In this document: one piece after another, positions 1 through 7,114 of the stretch
Layout of the letters: each line of letters opens with the position of its first letter
How positions within the stretch are numbered: the stretch's first letter is position 1
Assembly (NCBI GenBank): GCA_946481025.1
Contig: CAMLNA010000043.1
Coordinates: 1-29,684 of the forward strand
Length of the DNA: 29,684 nt
From: an uncultured Rivibacter sp.
GTDB taxonomy: Bacteria; Pseudomonadota; Gammaproteobacteria; Burkholderiales; Burkholderiaceae
Direction: 5' to 3'
The notes under the pieces: model-generated
Seen by the model: the letters and a program-made list of their open reading frames with translations, nothing else
What the model was told of the DNA's origin: nothing
Database searches by the model: none
Translations under genes and position numbers: made by a program

Positions 1-193
1 TCCCACGCAGCGCCTGGCGGGCCTGGCAAGTGAGCGAAATGGGTGCGACTTACCCCGCTTATCCAACTCAAGTTCCGACGCCGTCCCGGAACAATGACAT
101 CAAGGCACAAATGTGCTCAACGGTCACAACGGCGCTAGCGCACCAGTCACCGGCCACCAGTCACAGGTCACTAGCCACACAGGTCACGCACAA
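1..193 (+). other. Leader region upstream of flhF
   Basis: No complete gene is visible here. Frame 1 is open only from base 1 to a TGA at 31-33, ten codons, which could be the tail of an upstream gene. flhA is the usual neighbour of flhF in this order, but ten codons cannot prove it. The rest is leader DNA, including the GTCAC repeats listed separately. An ATG at 113 is in frame with flhF, but the 27 residues it would add are encoded by those repeats and look unlike any FlhF N-terminus. Confidence 0.4.
122..187 (+). repeat. Cluster of five (A/G)GTCAC repeats before flhF
   Basis: The hexamer (A/G)GTCAC occurs at 122-127, 145-150, 159-164, 166-171 and 182-187, all in the same orientation. Longer units also repeat: CACCAGTCAC at 141-150 and 155-164, and CACAGGTCAC at 162-171 and 178-187. 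The cluster ends 6 bp before the flhF start codon, so it would lie in the 5' leader. It may be a protein-binding array, an mRNA element or a decayed tandem repeat. Confidence 0.7.
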
Positions 194-1876
194 ATGAACG
201 TCAAACGCTTCACCGGCCGCACTTCACGCGATGCGATGACCCTGGTGCGCCAGGCCTTTGGCGATGACGCCGTGATCGTCTCGACCAAGCCCTGTGCCGA
301 AGGGGTGGAGATCCTCGCCATGGCACCGGAAACGGTGGCGGCGCTGGAGCGTGTGGGGGCTTCCGCACCGGCACAGCAGGCACCCCAGAAGGCCGCTGCC
401 CGCCCGGCTGCCGCCAAGGCGGCCGCTGCCAAGACCGCCGCCGCCCGCACCGCCGCAGCGCCCGGCGTCGACGAAGACGTGGAAAAGCTCGCGATGAGCA
501 CGCTGTCGTTCCAGGACTACGTGCGCGAGCGCATGCTCAAGCGCCGCCAGGCCGCGCTCGAAAGCCAGGCCGCCGCCGAGCAGGCCGCGCTGCCGCCGGT
601 GCCGGCCACCCCGGCGGCCATCGAGCAGCGCCTGGCGCAGCGCCAGGTCGCGCAGCAGCAGCAACACCAGCAGCAGATCCAGGCCGCCGCGCCGGTGCAG
701 GGCTATGGCGCCGCGGCCGTTGCTCTCGAACCCGAACTCGGCGACATCACCATCGGCGCCACCCGCGTGCCGGCCGCGCGCCGCGGCGAGCCGCCGGTGC
801 TGCGCGAGGCGGTGAACTACCGCGACCACCCTTCCACCCACATGTCGCTGGCCGACAGCGGTGCTGCCGCGCACCAGCAGCAACACCACCAGCAGCAGGC
901 CGCTGCAGCGGCGGCCGCGCGCGCCGCCGCCGAGCAGCTCGAAATGATGAACGAGCTGCGCTCGATGAAGGGCCTGATCGAGGACCGTTTCGGTGCGCTG
1001 GCCTTCATGGAAAAACTGCAGCGCTCGCCCGGCCAGGCGCGCCTGACCCAGAAGCTGCTGGACTGCGGCTTCTCGCCCGCGCTGATCCGCAAGCTGGCTG
1101 CCGGCATGCCCGGAGAAGTGGCCAACGAGCAGGAATGGGCCGCCAGCGTGCTGGAGCGCAACCTCTTCACCGGCGACGCCGAAGCAGCGCTCGAGGACCA
1201 GGGGGGCGTCTACGCCATGATCGGCTCCACCGGCGTGGGCAAGACCACCTCCACCGCCAAGCTGGCCGCGGCCTTTGCCGCCAAGCACGGCGCCGCCAAC
1301 CTCGGCCTGGTGACGCTCGACGCCTACCGCCTGGGCGCCCACGAACAGCTGCGCGCCTATGGCCGCATCCTGGGCGTGCCGGTGCACACTGCCCACGACC
1401 GCACGGCGCTCGAGGACCTGCTCGACCTGCTGTCGGCCAAGAAGATGGTGCTGATCGACACCGCCGGCCTCGCGCAGCGCGACACGCGCACCCGCGAGCT
1501 GCTCGACATGCTGGCCCACCGCAGCATCAACAAGCTGCTGGTGATCAACGCCGCCGCGCAGGGCGAGACGATCGAGGACGTGATGGTGTCGTACCGCGCG
1601 CCCACCTGCCGCGGCATCGTGCTGTCCAAGCTCGACGAGGCCGTGAAGCTCGGTCCCGCGCTCGACGCGCTGATCCGCCACAAGCTCAAGGTGGTGGGCG
1701 TGGCCAACGGCCAGCGCGTGCCGGAAGACTGGCACCGCCTGTCGTCGCATGCGCTGGTGCATCGTGCGCTGCGCGCCGGCGGCAGCCCCGCCTACAAGCT
1801 CGACGCGAACGATGTGAACCTCGTGTTCGCCGCGCCGCAGGGTGCCGCCGCCGCACGTGCCCAGCGCGCCCTCTGA
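194..1876 (+). CDS. flhF: Flagellar biosynthesis GTPase FlhF
   Basis: FlhF is an SRP-family GTPase that directs the first flagellar assembly steps to the correct membrane site, usually the pole. The 560-residue protein starts MNVKRFTGRTSRDAM, the conserved FlhF N-terminus, which is why I place the start at 194 rather than at the in-frame ATG at 113. Residues from about 60 to 255 are a low-complexity B domain rich in Ala and Gln, including runs of glutamine with histidine, and longer than in many homologues. The NG domain carries the P-loop GSTGVGKTT from residue 344, DTAG at 422-425 and the guanine-specificity segment SKLDE. The flhG-like gene follows after 23 bp and fliA after that, the usual flagellar regulatory order. 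The family and start are clear. How the long B domain affects localisation is unknown. Confidence 0.96.
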   Translation: MNVKRFTGRTSRDAMTLVRQAFGDDAVIVSTKPCAEGVEILAMAPETVAALERVGASAPAQQAPQKAAARPAAAKAAAAKTAAARTAAAPGVDEDVEKLAMSTLSFQDYVRERMLKRRQAALESQAAAEQAALPPVPATPAAIEQRLAQRQVAQQQQHQQQIQAAAPVQGYGAAAVALEPELGDITIGATRVPAARRGEPPVLREAVNYRDHPSTHMSLADSGAAAHQQQHHQQQAAAAAAARAAAEQLEMMNELRSMKGLIEDRFGALAFMEKLQRSPGQARLTQKLLDCGFSPALIRKLAAGMPGEVANEQEWAASVLERNLFTGDAEAALEDQGGVYAMIGSTGVGKTTSTAKLAAAFAAKHGAANLGLVTLDAYRLGAHEQLRAYGRILGVPVHTAHDRTALEDLLDLLSAKKMVLIDTAGLAQRDTRTRELLDMLAHRSINKLLVINAAAQGETIEDVMVSYRAPTCRGIVLSKLDEAVKLGPALDALIRHKLKVVGVANGQRVPEDWHRLSSHALVHRALRAGGSPAYKLDANDVNLVFAAPQGAAAARAQRAL

Positions 1877-1899
1877 ACGACCGACCACAGCAGACCGAC

Positions 1900-2736
1900 A
1901 TGCCCGTGACGACGGACAGACCCACCCCGATGGACCAGGCCGCCGGCCTGCGCCAGATGTTCGCGAAGGCACAGACCCGGTTCGTGCCGGTGGTTTCGAA
2001 CCCGCACCTCGTGTTCGGCGGTGTGCTGCTCGAGCGCCTGTGCACCGCGCTTGGCGAACTCAACCTGCACACGCTGGTGGTCGATGCGAGCGAACGCGCG
2101 GCCGAGCCCGCGGAGCTGACGCGCTTCGACCTGGCCGAAGGCCTGGAGCGGCTGTCCGCGCAGGTGAGCTACCTCAGCGCGCGCGGCCTGCCGCTGCGCT
2201 TCGTGGACGCCAGCGGCTCCACGCAGAACTTCCTGGCCGCGGTGGCCGATGCGGCGCCGTTCGCCGACGTGGTGCTGCTGCACGCACCGGCCAGCGACCT
2301 GGCACGCATGTTCGCGCACCGCGCCCCGGGCGTGGACGCGCCGCGCGCCGTGCTGCTGTGCGACGAGCGGCCGGAGGCGGTGACGCATGCGTACGCCGCG
2401 CTCAAGCTGCTGGCCACCCGTTGCGGCGTCATGGTGCACGACCTGCTGCTGGCCGCCATGCCGCAGTCGCAGCGCGCCGCGCTGGTGGCCGACCGGCTGG
2501 GGCAGTGCGCCGACGATTTCCTGGGGGCGGTGCTGCACGACTTCGTGTGCATCGACCCGGCCGAAGCCGCTGCCGACGCGCCGAGCGACGCCCTGCGCCG
2601 CCTGGTCGCCGAGCTGCTGCCGGCCGCCTGGCTGCAGCTGTCTTCGGGCGCGCCGCAGGACTCCGGATTCGACACCCTGATGCACACCCGAGCCGCGGCG
2701 CTGCCTTCGCAGCACCGCGTGCCGGTGATGAGCTGA
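1900..2736 (+). CDS. flhG: FlhG/FleN-like protein with degenerate P-loop
   Basis: FlhG is a MinD-type ATPase that limits flagellar number and stimulates the FlhF GTPase through an N-terminal DQAxxLR helix. This 278-residue protein keeps that motif exactly (DQAAGLR, residues 12-18) and sits between flhF and fliA, where flhG belongs. The next segment, VVSNPHLVFGGVLLERL, aligns by position with the deviant Walker A strand and loop, but the KGGVGKT core and its lysines are absent. The strand LHTLVVDAS that follows resembles the usual MinD strand. ATP-driven dimerisation therefore looks unlikely. Weakened P-loops are known in some Burkholderiales FlhG proteins, but this loss seems more complete. 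An alternative start is the ATG at 1930, directly before DQAAGLR. There is no strong ribosome site for either start. Confidence 0.8.
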   Translation: MPVTTDRPTPMDQAAGLRQMFAKAQTRFVPVVSNPHLVFGGVLLERLCTALGELNLHTLVVDASERAAEPAELTRFDLAEGLERLSAQVSYLSARGLPLRFVDASGSTQNFLAAVADAAPFADVVLLHAPASDLARMFAHRAPGVDAPRAVLLCDERPEAVTHAYAALKLLATRCGVMVHDLLLAAMPQSQRAALVADRLGQCADDFLGAVLHDFVCIDPAEAAADAPSDALRRLVAELLPAAWLQLSSGAPQDSGFDTLMHTRAAALPSQHRVPVMS

Positions 2737-2772
2737 CCGACCCGATAGACCCCCGAAGCGAAAGAGCCGCGT

Positions 2773-3486
2773 ATGTACACCGCAAAAGGCCGCCTCGACG
2801 TCAACGCCATGCTGCAGCAGTACAGCCCGCTGGTGCGCCGCCTTGCGCACCAGATGATCGCCAAGCTGCCCGCCAACGTCGAGCTCGACGATCTCATCCA
2901 GGTCGGCATGATCGGCCTGACCGATGCGCTCTCCCGTTTCGACGTGGCGCAGGGCGTTCAGTTCGAGACCTTCGCCACGCAGCGCATCCGCGGCGCGATG
3001 CTCGACGAGCTGCGAGGCTCCGACTACCTGTCGCGCGGCACGCGCAAGCAGCAGCGTTCGATCGAAAGCGCGGTGCACAAGCTGGAGCAGAAGCTCGGAC
3101 GAGCCCCGCAGGAGAGCGAGATCGCCAAGGAGATGGGCATCTCGCTGGCCGAATACCAGGAGCTGCTGGGCAAGGTGCGCGGCACGCAGCTCGTCTACCT
3201 CGAGGACATGTCGGGCGACGACGGCGATGCCGACTACCTGGACCGGCACGTGGCCGACGAGAGCGAGAACCCGCTGGCGCAGCTGCAGGACCACCGCATG
3301 CGCTCGGCGCTGGTCGAGGCCATCAAGACCCTTCCCGAGCGTGAGCAGTACGTGATGAGCATGTACTACGAGCACGACATGAACCTGAAGGAGATCGCCG
3401 CGGTGCTCGGCGTGACGGAATCACGGGTTTGCCAGCTGCACAGCCAGACCATCGCGCGCCTGAGGGTCAAGTTGCGCGAGTGGTGA
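2773..3486 (+). CDS. fliA: Flagellar sigma factor 28
   Basis: FliA is the alternative sigma factor that directs RNA polymerase to late flagellar and chemotaxis promoters and is held inactive by FlgM until hook completion. The 237-residue protein has the normal length. Region 2 is visible around residues 38-85 with GMIGLTDALSRFD and FETFATQRIRGAMLDELR. Region 4 is near the C-terminus, with LPEREQYVMSMYY followed by the helix-turn-helix LKEIAAVLGVTESRVCQL. It begins 36 bp after the flhG-like gene, so flhF-flhG-fliA probably form one transcript. Its partner anti-sigma gene flgM lies at the other end of the window. The last codons overlap a promoter-like sequence for the next gene. Confidence 0.96.
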   Translation: MYTAKGRLDVNAMLQQYSPLVRRLAHQMIAKLPANVELDDLIQVGMIGLTDALSRFDVAQGVQFETFATQRIRGAMLDELRGSDYLSRGTRKQQRSIESAVHKLEQKLGRAPQESEIAKEMGISLAEYQELLGKVRGTQLVYLEDMSGDDGDADYLDRHVADESENPLAQLQDHRMRSALVEAIKTLPEREQYVMSMYYEHDMNLKEIAAVLGVTESRVCQLHSQTIARLRVKLREW

Positions 3487-3494
3487 GCCGATAA
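3467..3494 (+). promoter_or_regulatory. Sigma-28-type promoter for the chemotaxis gene
   Basis: A perfect GCCGATAA -10 box lies at 3487-3494, immediately after the fliA stop codon. TCAAGTTG at 3467-3474 matches the TAAAGTTT -35 box at six of eight positions. The spacer is 12 bp, one longer than the usual 11. The chemotaxis gene starts 41 bp downstream. The same TCAAGT form appears before flgM. Confidence 0.7.
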
Positions 3495-3535
3495 GCTGGG
3501 TTGCCGAACGCGATACAAGAAAGAGGAGCAGCCCG

Positions 3536-4897
3536 ATGTTTTCCTTGTTCAAGGCGAATCGCCCGGGTGCGGCCGACCACGCGGCTGTCGAACCCCAGGG
3601 CGGACGATTGGGCAGTGATCTCGCGATGGAGGCGGTACGTTCCATCGCCAAGCAGGCCTCCGACCTCGGGCGCGACGCCTGCGAGGTGCGAGGCCTCATG
3701 GAAGACACCAACAAGGTGTCGGCGCGCCAGGTGCAGGCCATGGCCGATCTCAGCGTGCAGGTGGGTGCGGTGCAGAAGTCGCAGGATGCGATTGCCGGCA
3801 CCACGGCCCAGAGCCTCGCGTCGGTGGCGCGCGCACGCAAGGTCGTACAGGGCGTGGGCACCGAATTCGTGGGCGTCGTGGACACCCTGCGCCACGTGTC
3901 GGAGGCTGCCGGCCAGATCACCCAGATCGCGTTGCAGACGCGCCTTGTCGCGTTCAACGCCTCGGTCGAGGCCAAGCGTGCCGGTGAGGCCGGCCGGGGT
4001 TTCGGCGTGGTGGCCGACGCGGTGAAGGACCTCTCGGCCAAGGTGGAAGCCTCGTCGAAGCAGATCATGAGCACGGTTGGCGACCTCGACCAGCGCATCG
4101 GGGCGCTGGCCAGCGAGATCCAGTCCGATGCCGGGCGCGGCAAGCTCGGCACCTTCCACGTGGCGCTGGCCGAGGTGGAAGAGGGCGTGTCGCGCATCAA
4201 CGCGGCGGCCGACGAGAGCCGCGGCATCTGCAGCGGCCTGGCCGGGCAGATGCGCGAGCTCGAGCGCGAGATGCAGCAGACCACGCGTGCGCTCGACACG
4301 GCCATGTCGCGCAGCGAATCGTTCCTGCGCGTGAGCGAGCACCTCATCGAGCAGGTGGCCACCTGCGGCATCGAGACGCAGGACACGCCGTTCATCCGCG
4401 CCGCGCAGGACGCGGCCGGCCAGATCTCCAAGCTGCTCGAGGACTCGCTGCGCACCGGCACCATCGCCGAGGCCGCGCTGTTCGACGAGCACTACGTCCC
4501 GGTGCCCGGCACCAGCCCGCAGCAGCACACCACCCGCTTCATCGACCTGGCGGACCGGCTGTTCCCGCAGGTGCAGGAAAAGGTGCTGGCGCTGTCGCCC
4601 AAGATCGTGTTCTGCATCGCGGCCGACCGCAACGGCTACATCGCCACGCACAACAAGAAGTACTGCCACCCGCAGCGTGCCGGCGACACCGCCTGGAACA
4701 CCGCCAACAGCCGCTGGCGCCGCATCTTCAACGACCGCACCGGCCTCGCCTCCGGCCGCAACACCCGCCCGTTCCTGCTGCAGACCTACCGCCGAGACAT
4801 GGGCGGGGGCAACTTCGTGCTGCTCAAGGAAGTGGCCGCCCCCATCACGGTGAACGGCCGCCACTGGGGCGGCGTGCGGCTGGCCTTCGGCTTCTGA
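3536..4897 (+). CDS. Soluble methyl-accepting chemotaxis protein with C-terminal sensor
   Basis: Probable cytoplasmic chemoreceptor feeding CheA/CheW. The 453-residue protein has no membrane segment or HAMP domain. The signalling hairpin tip lies near residues 126-175, with QITQIALQTRLVAFNASVEA followed by KRAGEAGRGFGVVADAVKDL. It departs from the canonical QTNLLALNAAIEAARAGE at several places, notably Asn to Arg. After further helices, residues from about 317 form a C-terminal sensory-type domain with DRNGYIATHN, RRIFNDRTGLASGRNT, LLQTYRRDMGGG and a final GRHWGGVRLAF, a module I recognise from other bacterial chemoreceptors but whose ligand I cannot name. A strong ribosome site, AGAGGAG, lies 9 bp before the ATG. 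The sigma-28-type promoter upstream suggests co-regulation with late flagellar genes. Confidence 0.88.
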   Translation: MFSLFKANRPGAADHAAVEPQGGRLGSDLAMEAVRSIAKQASDLGRDACEVRGLMEDTNKVSARQVQAMADLSVQVGAVQKSQDAIAGTTAQSLASVARARKVVQGVGTEFVGVVDTLRHVSEAAGQITQIALQTRLVAFNASVEAKRAGEAGRGFGVVADAVKDLSAKVEASSKQIMSTVGDLDQRIGALASEIQSDAGRGKLGTFHVALAEVEEGVSRINAAADESRGICSGLAGQMRELEREMQQTTRALDTAMSRSESFLRVSEHLIEQVATCGIETQDTPFIRAAQDAAGQISKLLEDSLRTGTIAEAALFDEHYVPVPGTSPQQHTTRFIDLADRLFPQVQEKVLALSPKIVFCIAADRNGYIATHNKKYCHPQRAGDTAWNTANSRWRRIFNDRTGLASGRNTRPFLLQTYRRDMGGGNFVLLKEVAAPITVNGRHWGGVRLAFGF

Positions 4898-4898
4898 C

Positions 4899-4922
4899 CT
4901 GCCGGCCGCATGGCGGCGGCAG
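4899..4922 (+). terminator. Terminator-like hairpin after the chemotaxis gene
   Basis: CTGCCG at 4899-4904 pairs with CGGCAG at 4917-4922. Four inner GC pairs extend the stem after a one-base bulge and leave a small ATG loop. No T-tract follows, so intrinsic termination is uncertain. The hairpin ends 4 bp before the next start codon and could also mask that gene's ribosome site. Confidence 0.4.
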
Positions 4923-4926
4923 TAGC

Positions 4927-5619
4927 ATGCGGCCCATGCACCCGCTCGACCGTCCCGTCTGGGCCAGCCTGCGTACTTTCCACGAACCCTTGTCCATCGG
5001 CACGGCGCTGGCACGCCGGTTCGCGCGCGACGTGAACCTGTTCGCCTCGGCGGCCGACGACAGCCCGGCCGCGCTGGCTGCGCTGGCCGGGCTCGTGCAG
5101 CCCGGCGAGCAGGTGTTCGTGCTGCAGGTGCCGCCGATCACGGTGCCGGCGCAGTGCGTGGCGGTCAAGGAGGCGCAAGGCGTGCAGCTGCTGGCCACGC
5201 GCAGCCTCCTGGGGGACATGCCGTTCGGCGGCATCGAGCCGCTGTCGGATGCCGACGCGCCCGAGATGCTGGCGCTGGCCCGCCTGACCGAACCCGGCCC
5301 CTTCCTCGAGCGCACCCCCACGATGGGGCGGTTCCTGGGCATTCGCATCGACGGCCGGCTGGCGGCGATGGCCGGGGAGCGCCTGCGGCTGCCGGGCTAC
5401 ACCGAGGTGAGCGGCGTGTGCACCCATCCGGACTTTCGCGGCCGCGGCCTCGCGCGCCGGCTGTCGGCGGCGGTGGCGGCCCACATCGAATCGCGCGGCG
5501 AACAGCCCTTCCTGCATGCCTGGCGCAGCAACGCAGCGGCCATCGCCCTGTACGAGAGCCTGGGCTTCGAGCTGCGCACCGAAGTGAACGTGGCCGTGCT
5601 GGAGCGGCACATCGCCTGA
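4927..5619 (+). CDS. GNAT-family N-acetyltransferase
   Basis: The predicted role is transfer of an acetyl group from acetyl-CoA to an amine. The substrate cannot be told from sequence. The 230-residue protein has its GNAT core in the C-terminal half. The acetyl-CoA loop VCTHPDFRGRGLARRL (about residues 164-179) carries the R-G-x-G/A pattern, followed by LHAWRSNAAAIALYESLGFE, the typical last helix and strand of the FR47-like branch. The N-terminal half is less conserved and resembles the degenerate first repeat found in FR47-like proteins. The start may instead be the ATG at 4936. No good ribosome site is seen, and a hairpin sits just upstream. It stands alone between the chemotaxis gene and the tetR gene. 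Confidence 0.85.
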   Translation: MRPMHPLDRPVWASLRTFHEPLSIGTALARRFARDVNLFASAADDSPAALAALAGLVQPGEQVFVLQVPPITVPAQCVAVKEAQGVQLLATRSLLGDMPFGGIEPLSDADAPEMLALARLTEPGPFLERTPTMGRFLGIRIDGRLAAMAGERLRLPGYTEVSGVCTHPDFRGRGLARRLSAAVAAHIESRGEQPFLHAWRSNAAAIALYESLGFELRTEVNVAVLERHIA

Positions 5620-5631
5620 CGAAGATTCGTC

Positions 5632-5658
5632 TTGACGCAGCCGTATGACGACCATAAT
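5632..5658 (+). promoter_or_regulatory. Sigma-70-like promoter of tetR
   Basis: TTGACG at 5632-5637 matches the -35 consensus at five of six positions. CATAAT at 5653-5658 matches the -10 consensus at five of six, with a short 15-bp spacer. TAATAT at 5655-5660 is an alternative with 17-bp spacing. The -10 box lies inside the first operator copy, as expected for a self-repressed gene. Confidence 0.55.
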
Positions 5659-5672
5659 ATGATGGCCATCAT
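5645..5672 (+). promoter_or_regulatory. Two abutting 14-bp operator copies at tetR
   Basis: ATGACGACCATAAT (5645-5658) is followed directly by ATGATGGCCATCAT (5659-5672). The second is a perfect palindrome and runs into the start codon. A third copy lies before the dehydrogenase gene. The arrangement fits TetR autorepression. Confidence 0.65.
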
Positions 5673-6258
5673 GTCGAGCGAACCCAGCCGCAAGCAGATC
5701 ACCCATGACCGCATCGTCGAGGTGGCGGCGCGCGCCATCCGGCGTGCCGGCTATCACGGGGTCGGGGTGGCCGACATCATGAAAGAGGCCGGTCTCACGC
5801 ATGGCGGCTTCTATGCCCATTTCGGGTCGCGCGAGGCGCTGCTGGTCGAGGCCATGCAGCATGCCCGGCGCGATACCGCGCAGGCGCTCAACGTGCTCGT
5901 CGCTCAGAACATCGCGCAAGGCATGGGTCGCTTCGCCGCGCTGGTGGAGGCCTACCTGCACGACAGCCAGATGGCCAGCGCCGAATGCGGCTGCCCCGTC
6001 GCCGCGCTGGTCGGCGAGATGCCCCGTCAGGGCGAAGCGGTGCTCCAGGAGGCGCGCGAAAGCGTGCGCATCCTGATCGACGGTGTGGGCCGCGCGCTGC
6101 CGGAAGGCACCGAGGCGGCCCTCGCGCCTGTCGTCGTCGCCACGATGGTGGGCGCGCTGCAGATGGCGCGCACGCTCGGCGGCAAGGCCGGCAAGGCGGT
6201 GCTGGCCAGCGCCCGCAAGAGCCTCATCGACCAATACGAGAGCGGCCGTTCCGGCTGA
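5671..6258 (+). CDS. TetR/AcrR-family transcriptional regulator
   Basis: A ligand-responsive repressor of 195 residues, the usual TetR length. The N-terminal DNA-binding domain shows GVGVADIMKEAGLTHGGFYA followed by HFGSREALLVEAM, the classic TetR helix-turn-helix. The C-terminal ligand and dimer domain contains SAECGCPVAALVGEM, common in regulators beside oxidoreductase genes. In-frame starts are possible at TTG 5632, ATG 5659, ATG 5662 and ATG 5671. I chose 5671 because the promoter's -10 box at 5653-5658 would place transcription start near 5665, giving a nearly leaderless mRNA. The dehydrogenase gene follows after 73 bp with the same operator, so it is the probable target together with tetR itself. 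The inducer is unknown. Confidence 0.9.
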   Translation: MSSEPSRKQITHDRIVEVAARAIRRAGYHGVGVADIMKEAGLTHGGFYAHFGSREALLVEAMQHARRDTAQALNVLVAQNIAQGMGRFAALVEAYLHDSQMASAECGCPVAALVGEMPRQGEAVLQEARESVRILIDGVGRALPEGTEAALAPVVVATMVGALQMARTLGGKAGKAVLASARKSLIDQYESGRSG

Positions 6259-6302
6259 ACGACGCGCCGGTGCGTCACCCTCGCTTTCGTTCGCCGGCAA
6301 AT

Positions 6303-6316
6303 ATGACGATCATCAT
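6303..6316 (+). promoter_or_regulatory. Third operator copy before the dehydrogenase gene
   Basis: ATGACGATCATCAT differs from the copy at 5645-5658 at only two positions. It contains ATGA-N3-TCAT as an inverted repeat. It ends 2 bp before the AAAGGA ribosome site of the dehydrogenase gene, so a bound repressor would block its transcription. Confidence 0.6.
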
Positions 6317-6331
6317 GCAAAGGACCTGATC

Positions 6332-7033
6332 ATGAAACTCGACAACGCCACCGTTCTCGTCACCGGCGCCAACCGCGGCATCGGTCTCGCTTTCGCGAAG
6401 GCTGCACTGGCGCGCGGCGCCCGCAAGGTCTACGCGGCGGCGCGCAATCCCGGCGCCATCACGCTGCCCGGCGTCACGCCGCTCAGGCTCGACGTCACCT
6501 CGGCGGACGACGTGGCCGCCGCGGCCCGCGCGGCAGGCGACGCCACGCTGGTGATCAACAACGCCGGCGTCGCGGCGACCGGCAGCTTCACCTCGCCCGA
6601 TGCCGAAGACGTGCTGCGGCGCCACTTCGAAACCAACGTGCTCGGCGTCCTGAGGGTGAGCCAGGCATTTGCGCCGGTGCTCGCCCGAAACGGCGGCGGC
6701 GCGCTGCTCAACGTGGCGTCGATCGCGAGCTGGATCAGCAGCCCGCTGCTGGCGAACTACGCCGTGTCCAAGGCGGCCGTCTGGAGCCTGAGCAACGGCC
6801 TGCGCAACGACCTGCGCGCCCAGGGCACCCAGGTGCTCACGCTGCACATGGGCTTCGTCGACACCGACCTCACGCACGGCATCGACATGCCCAAGTCCAC
6901 GCCGGAGGCCATCGTCGCCCGCGCCTTCGACGCGCTGGAAGCCGGAGCCGAGGAAGTGCTGGCCGACGAGATGACGCAGCAGGTCAAGCAGGCCCTGTCT
7001 GCCGACCCGGCGGTCTACCTGGCGGCGCGCTGA
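6332..7033 (+). CDS. Short-chain dehydrogenase/reductase
   Basis: A cytoplasmic NAD(P)-dependent oxidoreductase of the classical SDR type, 233 residues. The cofactor-binding TGANRGIG is at about residues 11-18, INNAG follows the fourth strand, and the catalytic group appears as a serine in NVASIASWISS with YAVSK (Tyr-x-x-x-Lys). The substrate cannot be inferred. The ATG at 6332 follows the ribosome site AAAGGA by a normal distance. Its closeness to tetR and the shared operator suggest it is induced when the regulator binds a small molecule, perhaps an aldehyde or ketone that the enzyme reduces. The C-terminal part is slightly shorter than in many SDRs but contains no break. Confidence 0.93.
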   Translation: MKLDNATVLVTGANRGIGLAFAKAALARGARKVYAAARNPGAITLPGVTPLRLDVTSADDVAAAARAAGDATLVINNAGVAATGSFTSPDAEDVLRRHFETNVLGVLRVSQAFAPVLARNGGGALLNVASIASWISSPLLANYAVSKAAVWSLSNGLRNDLRAQGTQVLTLHMGFVDTDLTHGIDMPKSTPEAIVARAFDALEAGAEEVLADEMTQQVKQALSADPAVYLAAR

Positions 7034-7114
7034 GGCGGGCGGCCGGCCTGCGATCCGCAATCTGGGGGTTGGGTCCCGGCGGCTTTGCGCCTATGTTGAG
7101 TCAAGCGACATGCA

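Noticed and set aside
68..94. Sigma-28 promoter before flhF, from TCAAGTTC at 68-75
   Set aside because: The -35-like octamer is present, but nothing resembling GCCGATAA lies 10-12 bp downstream.
224..1972. A 582-codon antisense frame over flhF
   Set aside because: It is in codon register with flhF and open for the same codon-use reason. No domain is seen.
6261..6276. Terminator between tetR and the dehydrogenase gene
   Set aside because: GACGC/GCGTC gives only a 5-bp stem without a T-tract. The chance level for such stems is high at this GC content.
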